Part shown: positions 5,655 through 8,094 of the stretch, one piece after another
Numbering within the stretch: position 1 is the stretch's first letter
Layout: every line of letters begins with the position of its first letter
From: Pseudomonadota bacterium
Lineage (GTDB): Bacteria; Pseudomonadota; Gammaproteobacteria; Burkholderiales; Thiobacillaceae
Direction: 5' to 3'
Length of the DNA stretch: 8,094 nt
Assembly: GCA_021821425.1 (NCBI GenBank)
Contig: JAKACL010000129.1
Coordinates: forward strand, 1 to 8,094
Notes under the pieces: generated by a model
Databases searched by the model: none
What the model was told of the DNA's origin: nothing
What the model saw: only the letters and a program-made list of their open reading frames with translations
Program-made: the position numbers and the translations under genes

Positions 5655-6725
5655 GGCCCCCTGATGCTCGACGTCGCCGGCACCGAACTGACCGCCGACG
5701 ACCGCCGTCGCCTCGGCCATCCGCTGGTCGGCGGCGTGATCCTGTTCACCCGCAACTACCGCGATCCGGCGCAGCTGGCGGCGCTCACCGCCGAGATCCA
5801 TGCGCTCAAATCCGCGCCGCTGCTGATCGGCGTCGACCACGAAGGCGGCCGTGTGCAGCGCTTTCGCGAAGGCTTCACACGGCTGCCGCCGATGCGCGCC
5901 TTCGGCCAAATCTGGAACGACCACCCGCAGCGCGCCCGCGAACTGGCGCGCGATGCCGGCTATGTGCTGGCGGGCGAATTGCGCGCACACGGTGTCGACT
6001 TCAGCTTTGCGCCGGTGCTCGACCTCGATTACGGCGCCTCCTCGGTGATCGGCGACCGCGCCTTGCATGCCGACCCTCACGCCGTGTTCCAGCTGGGGCA
6101 GGCGCTGATGCTGGGCATGAAGGACGCCGGCATGGCCGCTTGCGGCAAGCATTTCCCCGGCCATGGTTTCGTCAAGGCGGATTCGCACGTCGATATCCCG
6201 GTCGACGAACGCACACTGGCCGACATGGCGATTGCCGACCTGGTGCCGTTCCGCCTGATGATCGAGGCAGGGCTCGCCGCGGTGATGCCGGCGCACGTGA
6301 TCTATCCGCAGGTCGACGCCCAGCCAGCCGGCTTTTCGCGCGTCTGGCTGCAAAAGCTGCTGCGCCAGCAACTGGGTTTCGACGGCATGATTTTCAGCGA
6401 CGACCTGTGCATGGAAGCCGCAGGCGTGGCCGGCGGCATCGTCGAGCGGGTGGCGGCGTCGCTCGACGCCGGCTGCGACATGGCGCTGATCTGCAACCGC
6501 CCCGACCTCGCCGACGAGGCGCTGGACCGCCTCCAGGTGGACTGGCCCGCGCCGTCCCGCGCGCGGCTCGCGCGCATGCACGGCCATCCGCATCCGCCGA
6601 GCCTGACCCAGTTGCGCGAGTCGACACGCTACGTCAACGCGTTGCATCACCTCGCCGGGCTGGGGCAGGATTCGGCCAGCCTCAACCTGCAGCCCGACCC
6701 GACCGACTACTGTGCACGCTCATAA
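5646..6725 (+). CDS. nagZ: beta-N-acetylhexosaminidase, glycoside hydrolase family 3
   Basis: A 359-residue cytoplasmic enzyme without a signal peptide. It removes N-acetylglucosamine from anhydromuropeptides during peptidoglycan recycling, and in many bacteria its product influences beta-lactamase induction. Visible family motifs are VDHEGGRVQRF (63-73), GKHFPGHG (167-174) with the general acid/base H173, SHVDIP (180-185), and IFSDDLCMEAA (249-259) with the nucleophile D252. Length is slightly above the roughly 340 residues of the E. coli enzyme, with the excess at the C-terminus. ATG 5646 has GGGAG five bases upstream and gives MTLGPLMLDVAG, the expected start. It follows acpS with a coupled junction and overlaps the next gene by 14 bases. 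Confidence 0.95.
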   Translation: MTLGPLMLDVAGTELTADDRRRLGHPLVGGVILFTRNYRDPAQLAALTAEIHALKSAPLLIGVDHEGGRVQRFREGFTRLPPMRAFGQIWNDHPQRARELARDAGYVLAGELRAHGVDFSFAPVLDLDYGASSVIGDRALHADPHAVFQLGQALMLGMKDAGMAACGKHFPGHGFVKADSHVDIPVDERTLADMAIADLVPFRLMIEAGLAAVMPAHVIYPQVDAQPAGFSRVWLQKLLRQQLGFDGMIFSDDLCMEAAGVAGGIVERVAASLDAGCDMALICNRPDLADEALDRLQVDWPAPSRARLARMHGHPHPPSLTQLRESTRYVNALHHLAGLGQDSASLNLQPDPTDYCARS

Positions 6726-7665
6726 GCACGACCACGACGCGAACCTCTCGCTCGAGCATGGCGAGACCCACACCCACCACCACGTCGGGCACGACGGCAA
6801 CAGCCGTACGCTGATCATCGCCCTGCTGCTGACGCTCTCGTTCGCCGCGGTCGAAGCGGTCGCCGGCTGGTGGTCGGGCTCGCTCGCATTGCTGGCCGAC
6901 GCCGCCCACATGGTCACCGACAGCACGGCGCTGGGGCTCGCGGCGGCGGCGGCCTGGCTGGCGCGGCGGCCGCCCAGCATGCTGCATTCGTATGGCCTGG
7001 TGCGGACCGAGGTGCTGGCCGCCCTGTTCAACGGCCTGCTGATGCTGGGCTTGGTCGGCTTTATCGTGCACGAAGCCATCGACCGCATCGGCACCCCGCG
7101 CGAGATCGCAGGCGGCGCCGTCATCGGTGTCGCGGCGATCGGTCTCGGGGTGAACCTGGCGGTCGCCTGGGTGCTGCATCGCGGCGAGCAGACCCTCAAC
7201 AGCCGCGCTGCGCTGCTGCATGTGCTGGGCGATGCGCTCGGCTCGGTCGCCGCCATCACCGCCGGGGTGGTGGTGGTGGCCACCGGCTGGACGCCGATCG
7301 ATCCGCTGCTGTCGCTGTTCGTCGCCGCACTGATCCTGGTGGCCGCGCTGCGCCTGCTGCGCGAGGTGGTGCACGTGCTGATGGAGGGGGTGCCCCTGCA
7401 TGTCCAGCTCGACGCCGTCGGCCGCGACCTGGCGGCGCTCGACGGCGTGCATCGGGTGCACGACCTGCACGTGTGGACGCTGTCGTCCGGCACCATCGCG
7501 CTGTCGGCGCACCTGGAAATCCGCAGCCTGGACGACTGGCCGGCCCTGCTCGCCGCCGCACGCCAGACCCTGGATACGCGCCACGGCATCCGCCACGTCA
7601 CCCTGCAGCCCGAGGTGCCGGCGGCGGTGCCGCTGGTGCGCGGCCCTTATCCGCCGCCGACCTGA
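6712..7665 (+). CDS. cation diffusion facilitator, zinc efflux type (ZitB/CzcD-like)
   Basis: A 317-residue inner-membrane exporter that uses proton exchange to expel zinc and possibly cobalt or cadmium. The N-terminus is very histidine-rich (residues 2-27), as in zinc CDF proteins. Six hydrophobic segments lie at about 33-53, 58-82, 101-120, 134-155, 167-190 and 196-214. The transport site is formed by HMVTD (H66, D70) in segment 2 and HVLGD (H170, D174) in segment 5, the HxxxD pair of the zinc-selective subgroup. The cytoplasmic C-terminal domain (about 218-317) carries VHDLHVWTLSSG. The start is GTG 6712, within nagZ, with no clear Shine-Dalgarno, so translation probably depends on nagZ. 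No in-frame ATG precedes the first membrane segment. No metal-responsive operator is visible. Metal specificity is inferred from the family. Confidence 0.92.
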   Translation: MHAHKHDHDANLSLEHGETHTHHHVGHDGNSRTLIIALLLTLSFAAVEAVAGWWSGSLALLADAAHMVTDSTALGLAAAAAWLARRPPSMLHSYGLVRTEVLAALFNGLLMLGLVGFIVHEAIDRIGTPREIAGGAVIGVAAIGLGVNLAVAWVLHRGEQTLNSRAALLHVLGDALGSVAAITAGVVVVATGWTPIDPLLSLFVAALILVAALRLLREVVHVLMEGVPLHVQLDAVGRDLAALDGVHRVHDLHVWTLSSGTIALSAHLEIRSLDDWPALLAAARQTLDTRHGIRHVTLQPEVPAAVPLVRGPYPPPT

Positions 7666-7712
7666 TCTGCCGTGCCGGGTCGTTTGAGCCGCTCCAGCGC
7701 ACCCCGCGAACA

Positions 7713-7721
7713 TGACACAAT
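7713..7721 (+). promoter_or_regulatory. candidate extended -10 promoter for the tonB-like gene
   Basis: In the 90-base gap after the CDF gene, TGA-CACAAT (7713-7721) fits an extended -10 element (TGn plus 4 of 6 of TATAAT). No matching -35 is found at 17 bases. It would give a leader of about 28 bases before ATG 7756. No Fur-like box or terminator is evident in the gap. Confidence 0.25.
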
Positions 7722-7755
7722 ACGGCTCCTGAACCGGACGCCGGCCTGCCGCCCG

Positions 7756-8094
7756 ATGCACACGCTTTCCACCGATCCGCGCTTTGCCCCGCCGTTTCGC
7801 GCGGCCGGCGTGCTGGCCGGGGTGATCGCCATGCACGCCGTCATCCTGGGCCTGATCCTCGCGGCGCCCCGCACCCCGCCGGCACCGGTATTGCCGAGCC
7901 CGATCCATGTGCGCCTGATCGAAACCGCGGCTGAACCGCCCGCGCCTGTTCCGGCCCTGCCGCCGGCCGTCACGCCGCCCCGCCCGCCGCAGCCAGCGCG
8001 CGCGCCTTCGCCTCCCGTCGCGATAGCCCCCCCGACGGCACCGCAACCCGCCGCCGAGCCGGTGCCGGCCCTGCGCCCGGCGGAACCGGTCGCG
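7756..8094 (+). CDS. TonB-like energy transducer, N-terminal part
   Basis: The first 113 codons of a gene that runs off the right edge. A short cytoplasmic N-terminus (MHTLSTDPRFAPPFRA) is followed by a single membrane anchor at about 17-37. IHVRLIE (50-56) and a long Pro/Ala-rich stretch (60-113) follow. This is the architecture of TonB, which spans the periplasm and passes the proton-motive energy of ExbB-ExbD to outer-membrane receptors. The diagnostic C-terminal TonB domain lies outside the window, so another proline-rich membrane-anchored protein, such as TolA, is possible. ATG 7756 sits just before the anchor with only a weak ribosome-binding site. It is separated from the CDF gene by 90 bases and probably has its own promoter, perhaps starting a tonB-exbB-exbD operon. 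Confidence 0.72.
   Translation, partial: MHTLSTDPRFAPPFRAAGVLAGVIAMHAVILGLILAAPRTPPAPVLPSPIHVRLIETAAEPPAPVPALPPAVTPPRPPQPARAPSPPVAIAPPTAPQPAAEPVPALRPAEPVA

Noticed and set aside
5571..6650. 359-codon minus-strand open frame opposite nagZ
   Set aside because: Shadow of nagZ, whose catalytic motifs are all on the plus strand.
6682..8046. 454-codon minus-strand open frame opposite the CDF and TonB-like genes
   Set aside because: It crosses two good genes and an intergenic gap, is rich in Arg/Gln/His, and has no recognisable domain.

Overview
The window is GC-rich, densely packed bacterial DNA. Gene content points to a betaproteobacterium, with a Thiobacillus-like or related Nitrosomonadales/Rhodocyclales lineage as my guess. 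The signs are a compact acpS-nagZ pair, a zinc-ribbon Nudix protein and a MoxR ATPase paired with a VWA-type metallopeptidase-like protein. The genus is inferred from general gene order and was not tested.

Left part (1-1378, minus strand): a MoxR-type AAA+ ATPase followed 4 bases later by the first 110 codons of a DUF2201-like protein carrying HExxH. This is a typical chaperone/effector operon that runs off the left edge. A short divergent intergenic region (1379-1534) separates it from a plus-strand Nudix hydrolase with an N-terminal zinc ribbon (1535-2068).

Middle part (2069-4355): the Nudix gene converges on a 501-codon minus-strand gene of unknown function whose C-terminal part looks like a divergent PilZ (c-di-GMP-binding) domain. 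The 169 bases between their stop codons are almost entirely one 165-bp element with 25-bp imperfect terminal inverted repeats and no transposase, so it resembles a MITE. Beyond the unknown gene lies a roughly 350-base stretch with no convincing gene, then tRNA-Ser(UGA). The tRNA 3' end plus the downstream sequence is repeated 84 bases further on, and each copy is followed by a strong hairpin.

Right part (4356-7665, plus strand): four tightly coupled genes: a radical SAM protein, acpS (holo-ACP synthase), nagZ (beta-N-acetylhexosaminidase) and a zinc-type cation diffusion facilitator. Junctions are an ATGA overlap (radical SAM/acpS), a triplicated ribosome-binding/start region that creates a 20-codon mini-ORF with ATGA overlaps at both ends (acpS/nagZ), and a 14-base overlap (nagZ/CDF). 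acpS serves lipid synthesis and nagZ peptidoglycan recycling; the other two appear to be passengers of the operon. After 90 bases a TonB-like, proline-rich energy transducer begins and runs off the right edge.

No clear new defence or biosynthetic system is visible. The most unusual features are small non-coding structures: the inverted-repeat element, the duplicated tRNA tail with its hairpins, and the triplicated start region between acpS and nagZ.
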